This document shows positions 55,229-64,000 of a stretch of 64,000 nt of DNA, one piece after another. The DNA is taken from the NCBI RefSeq assembly GCF_019219025.1, contig NZ_JAHUWN010000007.1:62001-126000 (forward strand). The letters are read 5' to 3'. The DNA is from Bacillus sp. sid0103 (GTDB taxonomy: Bacteria; Bacillota; Bacilli; Bacillales_B; DSM-18226). The translations under genes and the position numbers were made by a program. Positions within the stretch are counted from its first letter, which is position 1, and each line of letters opens with the position of its first letter. The notes under the pieces were generated by a model. That model had not been told where the DNA came from and did not search any database. It was given only the letters and a program-made list of their open reading frames with translations.

Positions 55229-57352
55229 CTATTGTTTTAAGTGAACTTCAAATAGTCTTGCAGCATTCCTTTTTGGGATTTTAACTGTTAATGTCCCACT
55301 ATGCTTGTTCCATTGATAGTCTGCATCACCTTTTGATGGATAAGCTAATTTCACTTCTACTTCCCTATCTATTAAATGTTTTAAGGGTATTAAGGTGTTT
55401 TCATCACTAGAATCCAATCTCCACACGGCAAGAAAATTCTTGTTTTCATGTCTCAGGCCAAAACTCATCCATGGATCTCCAATATTCGGAATTCCAGTTG
55501 GCCAATACGGGATACCTGTTGCAATATATTGACGAATTTTTTTATAGTATTCTATTGCCTCTTTAACTAAAAGGAACCGTTCCGAACTTATTTCAGCGAG
55601 ATGGCCGCTTTGATGAATGCGAAGCAATAAACTATTAACCATGTTAAAAATAACTTCCTCTTTATCACCCTCTTTTAAGGGATATGACCATACTGCACAT
55701 TGTTCTGGTGTTACCAGGGAAGTGGCTGCAGCTGCGATCGCACCATTTTTTATATAGTCCGTTTGGTCACTGCTGGATTGAATACTATGACGGCTTAATA
55801 AACTATAATCCATCCGCATCCCGCCACTGCCGCAGTTCTCTATTACCAAATCAGGATATTTTGCAAATATTTGATCAAGCCAATTTAAATAAGCGCGATT
55901 ATGTTCAAGTAAACCATCACCCATTGAATCTGCATGATAGTCTGTTCCAACACCAGCATTAATGTTATAGTCCATTTTGATGTAACCAACACCATACTCA
56001 GTTACTAATCTATCAATAACACCGGTTGCAAAATCGGTAACCTCTGGATTACGGTAGTCTAATTGATATCGGGAATGATCGATCACTCTCTTCCCATGGC
56101 GTAAGAAAAACCATTCATCTGAAACTTTGCTGGCAAGTGGACAATTAATCCCCATTACTTCTAACTCTAACCAAAGGCCAGGTACCATTCCTTTGCTTCG
56201 AATATAGTTCAAAACCTCTGTTATTCCATTGGGAAAGCGGACTTTAGAAGGAAGCCACTCACCTACTCCATCCCACCAATAACCATCTGAATACCAGCCA
56301 CTATCCACACAAAAATATTCGCATCCAGCATCTGATGCTGCATCGATAAGCGGCAGCAGTTTTTCTGTAGTTGGATCACCGAATAAACAATTCATATAAT
56401 CATTAAAAATTACAGGAAGATGTATATTATCACTATTTGGACGACGGATTCTTCTTCTGTACACAGTCATATCTGAGATTGCTTTTTCAAACCCTCCGGT
56501 AATGGCTCCTATTGCAACAGGTACGGAAACAAATGTTTCTCCCGGTATTAGCTCTTTCCACCACTGATTTTCGCTTTCTGTTGGACCACTTAATTGTAAA
56601 TAGAGCGAATCGGCAATATCGCTAATTTCCCAGTGCCAAGAACCGTGATGTTCGATTTGCCAAATAAACCCTGTCCCAGTCTCGCTATTTTCTAAAAAGG
56701 CCGTGGGAGCATATTGTGAAGTTGACCATGTTCCAGTACTGGAATATGATAATCTTTTCATTGAAAATTCATTAACTGTGTAGAGTCCTAAATCAGTCAG
56801 GGAATAGCGATGCCATTGTGCTTCCCCATACCATGTGTTGTGAGGGATATGTAGGTTTATTTTTTCTTCTCTGCTAGTTATCCCTTCTTTATCGATACCT
56901 GTATAGGCGAAAGAAGAAACATACTCAATACCAACTGGTTTATCGCCTTTATGAACGACCTCTGTCCAAGTCCTTACAACCGGAATTCCGTTGAAAAATT
57001 GCCATAGTGAAGATACCTCTACATTTGTTATTTCATCTATAAATTCAAAAACAAGCTTACGTCCGTCAGAATTTACCGTATCCATAAAATCTTTAAATTT
57101 TAAGCGTCTCCCTGGATTAGTTCCAGTATGCTTTGACCCATGATGATCGTTTTGATTTTCACCAGAGAAATGAATTTCAACAAGGCGGTATTTACTTCTT
57201 TTCTTATCATCCCAATTTAGATACTCAATTGAAGGATTAGATGAAAAATGTAGAAATCTAACATCTTTGTCTTCGGTGACTTCAAATGCAAGGTGAATTT
57301 CGTTTTCTTCAATTTTGATTATTTTTTCTACTTTTTCTATTACTTCTGACAT
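55229..57352 (-). CDS. GH36 alpha-galactosidase or related alpha-N-acetylgalactosaminidase
   Basis: A cytoplasmic glycosidase (no signal peptide) of 707 residues. The nucleophile should be Asp461 in GYIKMDYNINAG and the acid/base Asp529 in SSSDQTDY; PGLWLELEVM and ENCGSGGMRMDY are GH36 stretches. MDYN instead of the common WDMN places it in a divergent branch, so alpha-galactose or alpha-GalNAc specificity is open. It follows the permeases of an importer by 12 bp, so it acts on the imported oligosaccharide. Confidence 0.88.
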   Translation of the reverse strand: MSEVIEKVEKIIKIEENEIHLAFEVTEDKDVRFLHFSSNPSIEYLNWDDKKRSKYRLVEIHFSGENQNDHHGSKHTGTNPGRRLKFKDFMDTVNSDGRKLVFEFIDEITNVEVSSLWQFFNGIPVVRTWTEVVHKGDKPVGIEYVSSFAYTGIDKEGITSREEKINLHIPHNTWYGEAQWHRYSLTDLGLYTVNEFSMKRLSYSSTGTWSTSQYAPTAFLENSETGTGFIWQIEHHGSWHWEISDIADSLYLQLSGPTESENQWWKELIPGETFVSVPVAIGAITGGFEKAISDMTVYRRRIRRPNSDNIHLPVIFNDYMNCLFGDPTTEKLLPLIDAASDAGCEYFCVDSGWYSDGYWWDGVGEWLPSKVRFPNGITEVLNYIRSKGMVPGLWLELEVMGINCPLASKVSDEWFFLRHGKRVIDHSRYQLDYRNPEVTDFATGVIDRLVTEYGVGYIKMDYNINAGVGTDYHADSMGDGLLEHNRAYLNWLDQIFAKYPDLVIENCGSGGMRMDYSLLSRHSIQSSSDQTDYIKNGAIAAAATSLVTPEQCAVWSYPLKEGDKEEVIFNMVNSLLLRIHQSGHLAEISSERFLLVKEAIEYYKKIRQYIATGIPYWPTGIPNIGDPWMSFGLRHENKNFLAVWRLDSSDENTLIPLKHLIDREVEVKLAYPSKGDADYQWNKHSGTLTVKIPKRNAARLFEVHLKQ

Positions 57353-57364
57353 TTTGAAACCTCC

Positions 57365-58210
57365 CTAACCTTTAACAGAACCAGCAGTCATACCTTCTAT
57401 CAAATATTTTTGTAAATAGATAAACATGATTACGATTGGAAGAACAGCTAAAACCGATGCAGACATGATACTACCCCAATCAGTCGAATATAGCCCTTTG
57501 AAAAGAGTGATACCCGGGGTTAAGGTACGATGTGCTTCATCATTGATGAAAACATATCCAAACATGAATTCATTCCATGCATTAACAAACGCAAACAAAG
57601 CAGTTGCTACAAGGCTTGGAATGGAAATAGGAAGGATAATCTGAAAAATAATCCTAACCCGGGCACAGCCATCTATCTCAGCTGCTTCCTCTAATTCATA
57701 TGGGATTGAATCAAAGAATCCTTTTAACATAAAAGTGCACAATGGAACCATAAACGTGGTGTATGCTAAAATCATTGATGCGTAAGTATCCAGCAACCCA
57801 AACCTTTGCATGAGGATATAAAGAGGAACTAACAATAATACTCCCGGAATCATTTGAGATAATAGCATCGTTACATTTACAACTTTGACCCCTTTAAATC
57901 TCTGGAATCTACTCAATGCATAACCAGCAAAGATGGAAACCAAGATGGAGATAATAGTCGTAGTAAGTGCAACTATTAAACTATTAACAAAAAACGTTAA
58001 AAATTTCGTGTTAACTAGAACATTTTCAAAATGTGAAAACGTTGGATTATTAATGAAGAAACTGGGATGGCTGGTCCGAATTTGCTCTGTTGGTTTTAAT
58101 GACGTGACCAACATCCATAGAAACGGGAACACACAGAAAATTGAGAATGCTATAAGAACGATATAAGTAACAATTTTACTGATTAACATCCCTCTCTTAC
58201 TCAGTAGCAT
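57365..58210 (-). CDS. ABC sugar transporter permease (MalG type)
   Basis: Permease of 281 residues with six membrane segments and the EAA loop YELEEAAEIDGCARVRIIFQIILPISIPS. GAAGGAG lies upstream of the ATG. One operon with the partner permease, binding protein and GH36 gene. Confidence 0.92.
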   Translation of the reverse strand: MLLSKRGMLISKIVTYIVLIAFSIFCVFPFLWMLVTSLKPTEQIRTSHPSFFINNPTFSHFENVLVNTKFLTFFVNSLIVALTTTIISILVSIFAGYALSRFQRFKGVKVVNVTMLLSQMIPGVLLLVPLYILMQRFGLLDTYASMILAYTTFMVPLCTFMLKGFFDSIPYELEEAAEIDGCARVRIIFQIILPISIPSLVATALFAFVNAWNEFMFGYVFINDEAHRTLTPGITLFKGLYSTDWGSIMSASVLAVLPIVIMFIYLQKYLIEGMTAGSVKG

Positions 58211-58234
58211 ATGTTTTTCACTCCTTCCATTGGT

Positions 58235-59185
58235 TTAGACTCTATTTTTTCTGGCATTATAATAATAATTGACAACAAAAATCGCGATCATAAACCCAAT
58301 CATCATGGAGGCCAATGCTGAAGCAGATCCAACATCAAACTGTTTCATTGCATATCGATATATCATAATGGGTAGAGTTTCAGTAGCGTTCAGTGGTCCG
58401 CCTTCGGTCATTACCCAGATAAAGTCAAAGTTAATGGCTGTCCAGATAAGGTGGATAAAAATTAAAACAACCGATACAGGTTTTAATTGCGGGAGAACAA
58501 TTTTAAAAAATCTCTTCATCACGCCAGCCCCATCTATTGCGGCTGCTTCTAATAATTCTTTAGGTATTGACTGCATTGCTGCCAGTAAACAAATCGTATA
58601 ATACGGAAAACTTCTCCAAATGTTAACAAATGTTACGGTTAGTAAGGCTGAATTTAATTCACCTAACCAATAATATGGTTTATCTAAGATCCCAAACTTT
58701 GTGAGCAGAAAATTAATAATTCCATAGTCAGGGGTTAACATCCATGTCCATGTCATTCCTGCGATTACGATGGGAACAACCCAAGGTATAATAATCAACC
58801 CACGAAAAATGGCTCTTCCTTTTATTTGTTGATTTAATGCTATCGCTGAAATTAATCCTAAAGCAAACTCTCCTGCTACTGAAAGGACTGTCCAGATGGC
58901 TGTATTAGATAGTGCTTTGGGAAAATTTTCATCGTGAATAACATTTTTGTAATTTTCCAATCCTGAAAAAGAAGTTTGTATTGTGTTTACAAGATTTTTA
59001 AAATGAAAACTGTCCCATACAACATTAATCAGAGGGAGTGCAATTAAGGTAAGAAAGAAAAGGATTGCAGGAAAAACGTATAAATAAGCATGAATCATAT
59101 TCTTTTTTTCTTTGGAAATTCCAATTTTAACAGTTTCTTTGTTTACTCTGAATTCTTTATTAACTTGCTTTGATTCTAAGTTCAA
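58235..59185 (-). CDS. ABC sugar transporter permease (MalF type)
   Basis: Permease of 316 residues from a TTG start that follows GGGAGGT. The EAA loop is LLEAAAIDGAGVMKRFFKIVLPQLKPV; six membrane segments. No ATPase gene in the cluster. Confidence 0.92.
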   Translation of the reverse strand: MNLESKQVNKEFRVNKETVKIGISKEKKNMIHAYLYVFPAILFFLTLIALPLINVVWDSFHFKNLVNTIQTSFSGLENYKNVIHDENFPKALSNTAIWTVLSVAGEFALGLISAIALNQQIKGRAIFRGLIIIPWVVPIVIAGMTWTWMLTPDYGIINFLLTKFGILDKPYYWLGELNSALLTVTFVNIWRSFPYYTICLLAAMQSIPKELLEAAAIDGAGVMKRFFKIVLPQLKPVSVVLIFIHLIWTAINFDFIWVMTEGGPLNATETLPIMIYRYAMKQFDVGSASALASMMIGFMIAIFVVNYYYNARKNRV

Positions 59186-59250
59186 GAGTATCTACCTCCC
59201 TCTCTCAATACAGGCTTGCATCTATCAAATAGGATAATAGTATGTAATGA

Positions 59251-59288
59251 GAGAGCAAGTATTGCTTGTGTTCTTATACAATACTTGC
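59251..59288 (-). terminator. Hairpin between binding-protein and permease genes
   Basis: A perfect 12-bp repeat, GAGCAAGTATTG (59251-59262) and CAATACTTGCTC (59277-59288), with a 14-nt loop and no T-run. Same place and likely role as the hairpins of the other two importer operons. Confidence 0.65.
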
Positions 59289-59304
59289 TCCTTTATGAAA
59301 TAAA

Positions 59305-60603
59305 TTATTTACCGCTTAATTCTCCAGATTTTTCCAAATCACTATTAATTGCTTGTGATAACCACTCGGCAACCTTTTTAGGATTTTCTTTTTGAAGCAA
59401 TGCTTTTGCCAAAGCATCCTCCATACTTTTTGTAACAGCGCCCAATGAAATCTCAGGATACGTTACACCTGTTGATGCTAAATCGGTAAAACCTTTACCC
59501 CATTGGCTTTCACTGACAACATCTGTACGGGGGGAGTTAGTTGGGCGAATATTAGATTGCCATTCTTTGCCTAAAATATAGCTCGCAAATTCCCATGTTT
59601 CTTTAGGATGTTTACTATCTTTGTATAAGTATAATGGGCTGATTTCTAAGAAGGTTGCAGGTTTTTCTTTGTAAGGAGGGGCTGCTACTTTTACATCTTT
59701 CATTTCTTTAGGATTTTGTTTTGCTCGATCTTCAATCCATGGTCCGTTTACAACCATTGCATATTGCCCAATGGAGAAGTTAGTATCTTCTTCTTCCCAT
59801 CCCCATGCTTTTGCATCTGCTGGAATAACACCTTTGTCTTGTAGGTCTTGATAAAACTTAAATACTTCCGCTGCTTTTGCAAGTTGATCAGGATTATCTT
59901 TCCAAGTATTTTTGTACTTACCATCTTCCATTTTTTCAGCAATTTTTACATCATTTGAAGCTAAATATGCTAGGAGTTCTTGAGGGGAACGAACACCTTT
60001 TCCGGCAATACCAAACGCTTCTTTACCAGTAGCTTTTTTAATTTGATCTGCCACATTGAGTAAGTCTTCAAACGTTTTTGGTGGTTCTTGTATGCCTGCT
60101 GCCTTTAACATGTCTTCATGATATAAAAGCGCTCGAATTCCTAAATATTGCGGAAGAGCAGTAACTTTCCCTTCGTATGTTATGGCTTTCATAACATTGG
60201 GATAAATTTTATCTTTATCAGCCCAATTATTTACATAAGGGCTTAAATCCTGCAAAGCGCCCATTTTGTTAAATTCTCCAAACCATTCGCTTAATCCCCA
60301 ACTTAGATCTGGAGCAGCCCCACCACTGATTGCTGCAACTAATTTATCGTGGAGAGCATCAAAAGTAATAACTTGAGTGTTAATTTTAATATTTGGATGT
60401 TCTTCTTCAAACTTTTGAATTTGCGCTTTTGTTTTTCGTTCCTCTTCCGAACCTGGTGCCCACGATGTCCAATAATTAATCGTTACTTTTCCACTTTTAT
60501 CTGTGGATGTTTCTTGAGACTTATTACAACCAGCCAAAAAAGTTGATAATGCAAGTACTAGCATAAATACCATTGATAAATACTTTTTTTTCGCCATGAT
60601 CAT
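59305..60603 (-). CDS. ABC sugar-binding lipoprotein
   Basis: Extracellular binding protein of 432 residues. Lipoprotein signal ending TFLAGC; KVTINYWTSWAPGSEEE opens a family-1 binding domain. GGGAGA lies 4 bp before this ATG and 10 bp before a second one at 60597, so the first two codons are uncertain. First gene of the GH36 importer operon. Confidence 0.92.
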   Translation of the reverse strand: MIMAKKKYLSMVFMLVLALSTFLAGCNKSQETSTDKSGKVTINYWTSWAPGSEEERKTKAQIQKFEEEHPNIKINTQVITFDALHDKLVAAISGGAAPDLSWGLSEWFGEFNKMGALQDLSPYVNNWADKDKIYPNVMKAITYEGKVTALPQYLGIRALLYHEDMLKAAGIQEPPKTFEDLLNVADQIKKATGKEAFGIAGKGVRSPQELLAYLASNDVKIAEKMEDGKYKNTWKDNPDQLAKAAEVFKFYQDLQDKGVIPADAKAWGWEEEDTNFSIGQYAMVVNGPWIEDRAKQNPKEMKDVKVAAPPYKEKPATFLEISPLYLYKDSKHPKETWEFASYILGKEWQSNIRPTNSPRTDVVSESQWGKGFTDLASTGVTYPEISLGAVTKSMEDALAKALLQKENPKKVAEWLSQAINSDLEKSGELSGK

Positions 60604-60654
60604 GTCTCTCCCTAATAGTTTTATAGAATATTAAATATTGCTAAATACAAATAT

Positions 60655-60668
60655 TGTAAGCGTAACCA
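60655..60668. promoter_or_regulatory. cre-like site before the GH36 importer operon
   Basis: TGTAAGCGTAACCA agrees with the CcpA site consensus except for one position and lies 52 bp before the binding-protein start. Catabolite repression is likely. Confidence 0.55.
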
Positions 60669-60883
60669 CTTTACACAAAAATGATACAACTAAATCTAAG
60701 AAACAAATTAATTTTCAATCATTAGGGAAAATATGTAACTTCAAATGGTAATTACATAGAATCACCTCCTGTTTTTCCTTCTTTATAAATTGGCTCTATT
60801 AAACTAGGCTGTTGATTTCCGCTCCAGGCGCTTCAAGCAACTTGGCTATAAAATCAACAGTGACCTTTAATACAGCCTAAAAA

Positions 60884-61915
60884 TTAACAATCAATAGCAC
60901 CACTGCTTTGTCGGATGATTAGTTTAGTTGGAAGTGTTACTTTTAATGGAAGTTTCCTTCCATTAATCCTATCGAGCAACAACTTAACTCCTGTTTGTCC
61001 CATCTCTTTTGTAAATACTTTCACAGTTGTTAATGGGGTACTTGCAAATCTCGCCATTTCAATATCATCGAAACTTACAATGGCTACATCATTTGGGACA
61101 GAAAGCTTTGCTTCCTGAAGTGCTTTTAATGCCCCAATCGCCATTGGATCACTCGATATAAAGAAAGCTTCTGGATAATCATTTTGTTCAATAGCTTTCT
61201 TCATCAATTCATACCCTTGAGACATCGTATACTCACCAACGAACGTATAGTTGGGATTATATAATCCTTTTTCTTTCATTAGAGTTTCATAAGTTGTTAG
61301 ACGTTTATCTTCAATGGCTATGGTTTCATTTTTCAAATATTCAATATCAACTCCACCTATATAACCAATCCGCTTGTACCCTTGATCCAATAAATGCAGC
61401 AAAGCTGTTTCGGTAGATTTAACAAAATCAATGACAACAGAGTCATAAAGATCTTCATCAGGAGAATGGTGGATATATACAACGTTTTCAATCTGATCAC
61501 TTACTGCTTTCAAAGCCTTTTCACTGATTTTCCCAACAATAATTATTCCGCCTAAATCTCTGATCAGGTGATTAGAACTAATATCATTCCACCGAAACAT
61601 GAAAGTCGAAGTTATACCTTGGTTCAGTAATTCCTCTTCGACTCCTTGTCTAATCGACAGGAAGTACGGATCTGCCATCTCTTCTTCTAATGTCTTGGAA
61701 AGTAAAATCCCCACACTAATCCGTGGTTTGTCTGCTTCCTGAAATTGTTCAATGCGCCTTTCCAAGATTGTCTTATATCCTAATTCCTTTGCAGCTTGAA
61801 GTATACGTTCTCTTGTTTCTTCTAAAACTGTAATCTTTTGATCATTATTTAAAACTCTTGAAACAGTTGCAGGTGATACTTGAGACAATGCTGCTATTTC
61901 CTTAATTGTAGCCAT
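60884..61915 (-). CDS. LacI-family transcriptional regulator
   Basis: A 343-residue repressor. TIKEIAALSQVSPATVSRVLN is the helix-turn-helix and hinge start; IVSFDDIEMARFASTPLTTV is the effector-domain signature. GGAG precedes the ATG. It stands before the GH36 importer operon and after the GH43 gene, and probably controls one or both. Confidence 0.92.
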   Translation of the reverse strand: MATIKEIAALSQVSPATVSRVLNNDQKITVLEETRERILQAAKELGYKTILERRIEQFQEADKPRISVGILLSKTLEEEMADPYFLSIRQGVEEELLNQGITSTFMFRWNDISSNHLIRDLGGIIIVGKISEKALKAVSDQIENVVYIHHSPDEDLYDSVVIDFVKSTETALLHLLDQGYKRIGYIGGVDIEYLKNETIAIEDKRLTTYETLMKEKGLYNPNYTFVGEYTMSQGYELMKKAIEQNDYPEAFFISSDPMAIGALKALQEAKLSVPNDVAIVSFDDIEMARFASTPLTTVKVFTKEMGQTGVKLLLDRINGRKLPLKVTLPTKLIIRQSSGAIDC

Positions 61916-62176
61916 TATTAAACATCTCCACTAAATTTTTTACTAACAAAACCTTATATTCACTAACTTATTTACTAACTATAATTGTATATTATCAGAG
62001 GTTGTAAGTGTTTTCAATCGTTTTTTTGATTTTTCCGATAAATTTTTACCGATAAAACCCTTTTATTTAAAGATTTTTATCTTTAATAGTTAATTCGAAC
62101 AAAATATAATCAGTAAATATTTTACCTAATTAAATAATTATCGATAAATTATTTACTAAGTGTCTGTTTTAGCCAT
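61916..62176. promoter_or_regulatory. Upstream region of the LacI gene with CGATAAA sites
   Basis: TTTACCGATAAA (62045-62056) is a CG-centred near-palindrome; TTATCGATAA (62138-62147) is perfect; TTTCCGATAAA is at about 62033. These resemble LacI-type operators and may serve autoregulation. No gene is seen. Confidence 0.45.
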
Positions 62177-62249
62177 AAAAAAATCCCCTCCAAGTAATAG
62201 TGTAACACATGCAATTTACATGGTTTTTTACACTGTCTACTTAATGGGG
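62177..62249 (-). terminator. Terminator of the GH43 gene
   Basis: On the minus strand CCCCATTAAGTAGACAGTGTAA pairs imperfectly with TTACACTATTACTTGGAGGGG, followed by ATTTTTTTAT. About 240 bp of featureless sequence separate it from the stop codon. Confidence 0.65.
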
Positions 62250-62491
62250 ATCATAGAATCTAAAATACTTCATACTAATTGTTAAAACCTGACTACAGGT
62301 TTGTATTTAATTATTTTGGGTAGATTTAACACCTGCCGTACCTCCTTTTTCTCCTTTCATTATGTCTTGAACAAAAGCATATTAAATGACTTTACAAATG
62401 GTTAAGATGCCTTCAGGATTAAACAACCTATGTTTAACCCCGAGCATCAAAGTAATAAATTTTTAGGTTACTACCTAATTATATATTCAAG

Positions 62492-64000
62492 CTATTTTAA
62501 GTAGAGCTTATCAGACAAGGAATTCAAAATATTTGCCTGTTTTTCAGTAATTGTATTCCCGATTTGGGCAGACAGTTCATTTACATACGCCTTTAGTTTA
62601 CCGTCTACGGCCTGTTTGTTACCTTTAGCGGCCGCTTCTTTTGCTGACTGGAGTTTTGCAACAAGTGAATGCGACACCCCATCCTTACTTACAAAAGATT
62701 GAGTCAATCGGCTTAAACTATCAAAATCGACTGTTACCGTAAATTCGGTTTCAACTACCGCTGTATTTCCGGCTTTGTCAGTAGCCGAAGCCACGAGTTT
62801 ATGAACACCAACCCCGAAGTCATAAGCATATCCTTCAGTGCTTGGACAATTCACGGAAGCAAGCCCTGACAAATCATCAGCTGCACTGCAGGTAATCGCT
62901 ATCTTAGCATCAACTGGATAGGTACCATCATTACCGATAAATTGAATCACAGGAGGAGTAATATCTTTCTTGACATGAACCTCACTAACGGCCATATAGC
63001 CTCCATCAACTGTCGTTGCAGTGATCTTTGCTATACCTTCCTTAAATGCGGTAACATTCCCATTTTCATCTACAGCAGCTACTTCTTCATTATTGCTAGA
63101 CCACAGGACCTCTTTATTAACTGCCTCATTAGGTGTTACAATTGCAGACACCCGTTCTTTTTGTCCTTGTACTAGCTCCAATTTTTCCTTATCTACCGTA
63201 ACGCCTGATACTTTTTGAATGGGATCTTCGTTTTTAACTTTGGGAACATTTGCAAGTAAAGCCTCGTGTTCCCGTTTTGTAACTGGCATTACTGTACCAT
63301 GACGAGGGCGTGAAGGTAACTTATAGTCTGTAGACATTTTCCACTCACCAGACTGTAAATTTGTAGTTTCAAAAGGCACATACCCTTTACCGCCAAATTC
63401 ATCTATAAACATGTACCACTTTTCTTCTGTATTCGATTTAAAGATGGTTGGTCCCTCACCAGCACCGATTGAACCTTTTCCGATACCTTCTTTAATCAGA
63501 TCGAAAGTAGGATCCAGAACCGAATCACCAACCTCTGCAAAAATAAACTTACCGTTTGGAGAAGATGTTGTGTTGTTCCTTTCATCTTTTGTAAAACGAT
63601 AGATTTTTCCGTCATGCTTAATGATGGTGGTATCAATAACTGAATATCCATAATCCATATAAACTTTTGGTTCAGTAAACGTATAGAAATCTCTTGTTTT
63701 GCTATACATCATTTTGTTATAAGTAGAGCCGCTATGCGCTTCATTGTCATACAATTTGGATGCCCAGTACACAATATACTCACCAGTCGTGTCATCATAC
63801 GTAACTTCCGGAGCCCATGTATTTCCAGCCTCTTTTGGAGATACTTCTACCATTCTTTGCTCTGACCAATTAATTAAATCAGTAGATTCCCACACCATTA
63901 TAGAGCGGCTGCCTGTCCTTTGGGATCTGTCCCAATTCCAATCTCCATTAATCTTTAAATCTGTGGAAATTAAATAGAACTTATCACCTTCAGGGGAACG
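62492..64000 (-). CDS. Secreted GH43-type glycosidase with bacterial Ig-like domain (partial, N-terminus beyond window)
   Basis: The frame runs off the right edge; 502 residues are visible. The GH43 beta-propeller part has NWDRSQRTGSRSIMVWESTD, AGNTWAPEVTYD and GAGEGPTIFKS (the last holding a likely catalytic glutamate), up to about residue 245. A BIG2 domain follows (VSGVTVDKEKLELVQGQKER), then an Ig-like module with PPVIQFIGNDGTYPV, and a helical FIVAR-like tail ending SDKLYLK. Arabinofuranosidase, xylosidase or galactanase-type activity cannot be told apart here. Confidence 0.85.
   Translation of the reverse strand, partial: RSPEGDKFYLISTDLKINGDWNWDRSQRTGSRSIMVWESTDLINWSEQRMVEVSPKEAGNTWAPEVTYDDTTGEYIVYWASKLYDNEAHSGSTYNKMMYSKTRDFYTFTEPKVYMDYGYSVIDTTIIKHDGKIYRFTKDERNNTTSSPNGKFIFAEVGDSVLDPTFDLIKEGIGKGSIGAGEGPTIFKSNTEEKWYMFIDEFGGKGYVPFETTNLQSGEWKMSTDYKLPSRPRHGTVMPVTKREHEALLANVPKVKNEDPIQKVSGVTVDKEKLELVQGQKERVSAIVTPNEAVNKEVLWSSNNEEVAAVDENGNVTAFKEGIAKITATTVDGGYMAVSEVHVKKDITPPVIQFIGNDGTYPVDAKIAITCSAADDLSGLASVNCPSTEGYAYDFGVGVHKLVASATDKAGNTAVVETEFTVTVDFDSLSRLTQSFVSKDGVSHSLVAKLQSAKEAAAKGNKQAVDGKLKAYVNELSAQIGNTITEKQANILNSLSDKLYLK

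Noticed and set aside
62177..62249. Insertion-sequence end
   Set aside because: The long imperfect repeat looked like a terminal inverted repeat, but there is no second end or transposase remnant and a T-run follows it, so a terminator fits better.
1..64000. CRISPR arrays, tRNA, rRNA, phage or plasmid genes
   Set aside because: None seen on either strand; repeats found are short regulatory or terminator elements.

Overview
The window looks like the chromosome of a low-GC Gram-positive bacterium of the Bacillaceae. The signs are strong AGGAGG-type ribosome binding sites, several TTG and GTG starts, CcpA-type cre sites, YwqC/YwqD-like polysaccharide kinase genes and an LCP ligase. Nearly all genes lie on the minus strand. 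No tRNA, rRNA, CRISPR array or intact insertion sequence was seen.

Layout. (1) 1-3.6 kb: a partial aldehyde dehydrogenase and an acyl-CoA ligase, divergent from a LysR regulator. (2) 3.8-38.8 kb: a large island for host or mucin-type O-glycans. It holds a secreted GH101 endo-alpha-N-acetylgalactosaminidase; two AgaS-type SIS isomerases; an operon of ROK kinase, agaS, GalNAc-6-P deacetylase, tagatose-6-P kinase and tagatose-1,6-bisphosphate aldolase; a mannose-family PTS (EIIA, EIID, EIIC, EIIB) behind a GntR/UTRA regulator; a 1477-residue modular GH31 enzyme of the alpha-N-acetylgalactosaminidase type; an ABC importer with a Gfo/Idh/MocA oxidoreductase and LacI regulator; a second GntR/UTRA regulator; and an ABC importer, GH112 galacto-N-biose phosphorylase and 55-residue membrane protein under a divergent AraC regulator. 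(3) 38.9-51.8 kb: an exopolysaccharide locus (FemAB-like protein, deacetylase, flippase, polymerase, two glycosyltransferases, initiating sugar transferase, UDP-glucose dehydrogenase, BY-kinase and modulator, LCP protein, DUF421 protein). (4) 52-64 kb: a second glycan cluster with a frameshifted clan GH-A-like multi-CBM protein, a GH36 enzyme, an ABC importer, a LacI regulator and a partial GH43 enzyme.

How the island would work (inference from families). GH101 releases Gal-beta-1,3-GalNAc from O-glycoproteins. The importer at 34.5-37.7 kb brings it in. GH112 splits it with phosphate into Gal-1-P and GalNAc. The ROK kinase may phosphorylate this internal GalNAc. The GH31 enzyme would release free GalNAc outside, which enters through the PTS as GalNAc-6-P. 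Deacetylation, AgaS, tagatose-6-P kinase and aldolase then lead to triose phosphates. Gal-1-P metabolism genes and an ABC ATPase are not in the window.

Regulation and history are visible. Two promoters and one relic promoter share 21-bp-spaced CAAKAT direct repeats next to a cre-like element, which suggests joint AraC and CcpA control. Four promoters share a TGGGTTGAC element at the -35, probably bound by the second GntR. Relics of a duplicated transporter-AraC region, a third agaS, a galU gene and a GH101 C-terminal tail show repeated duplication and decay.
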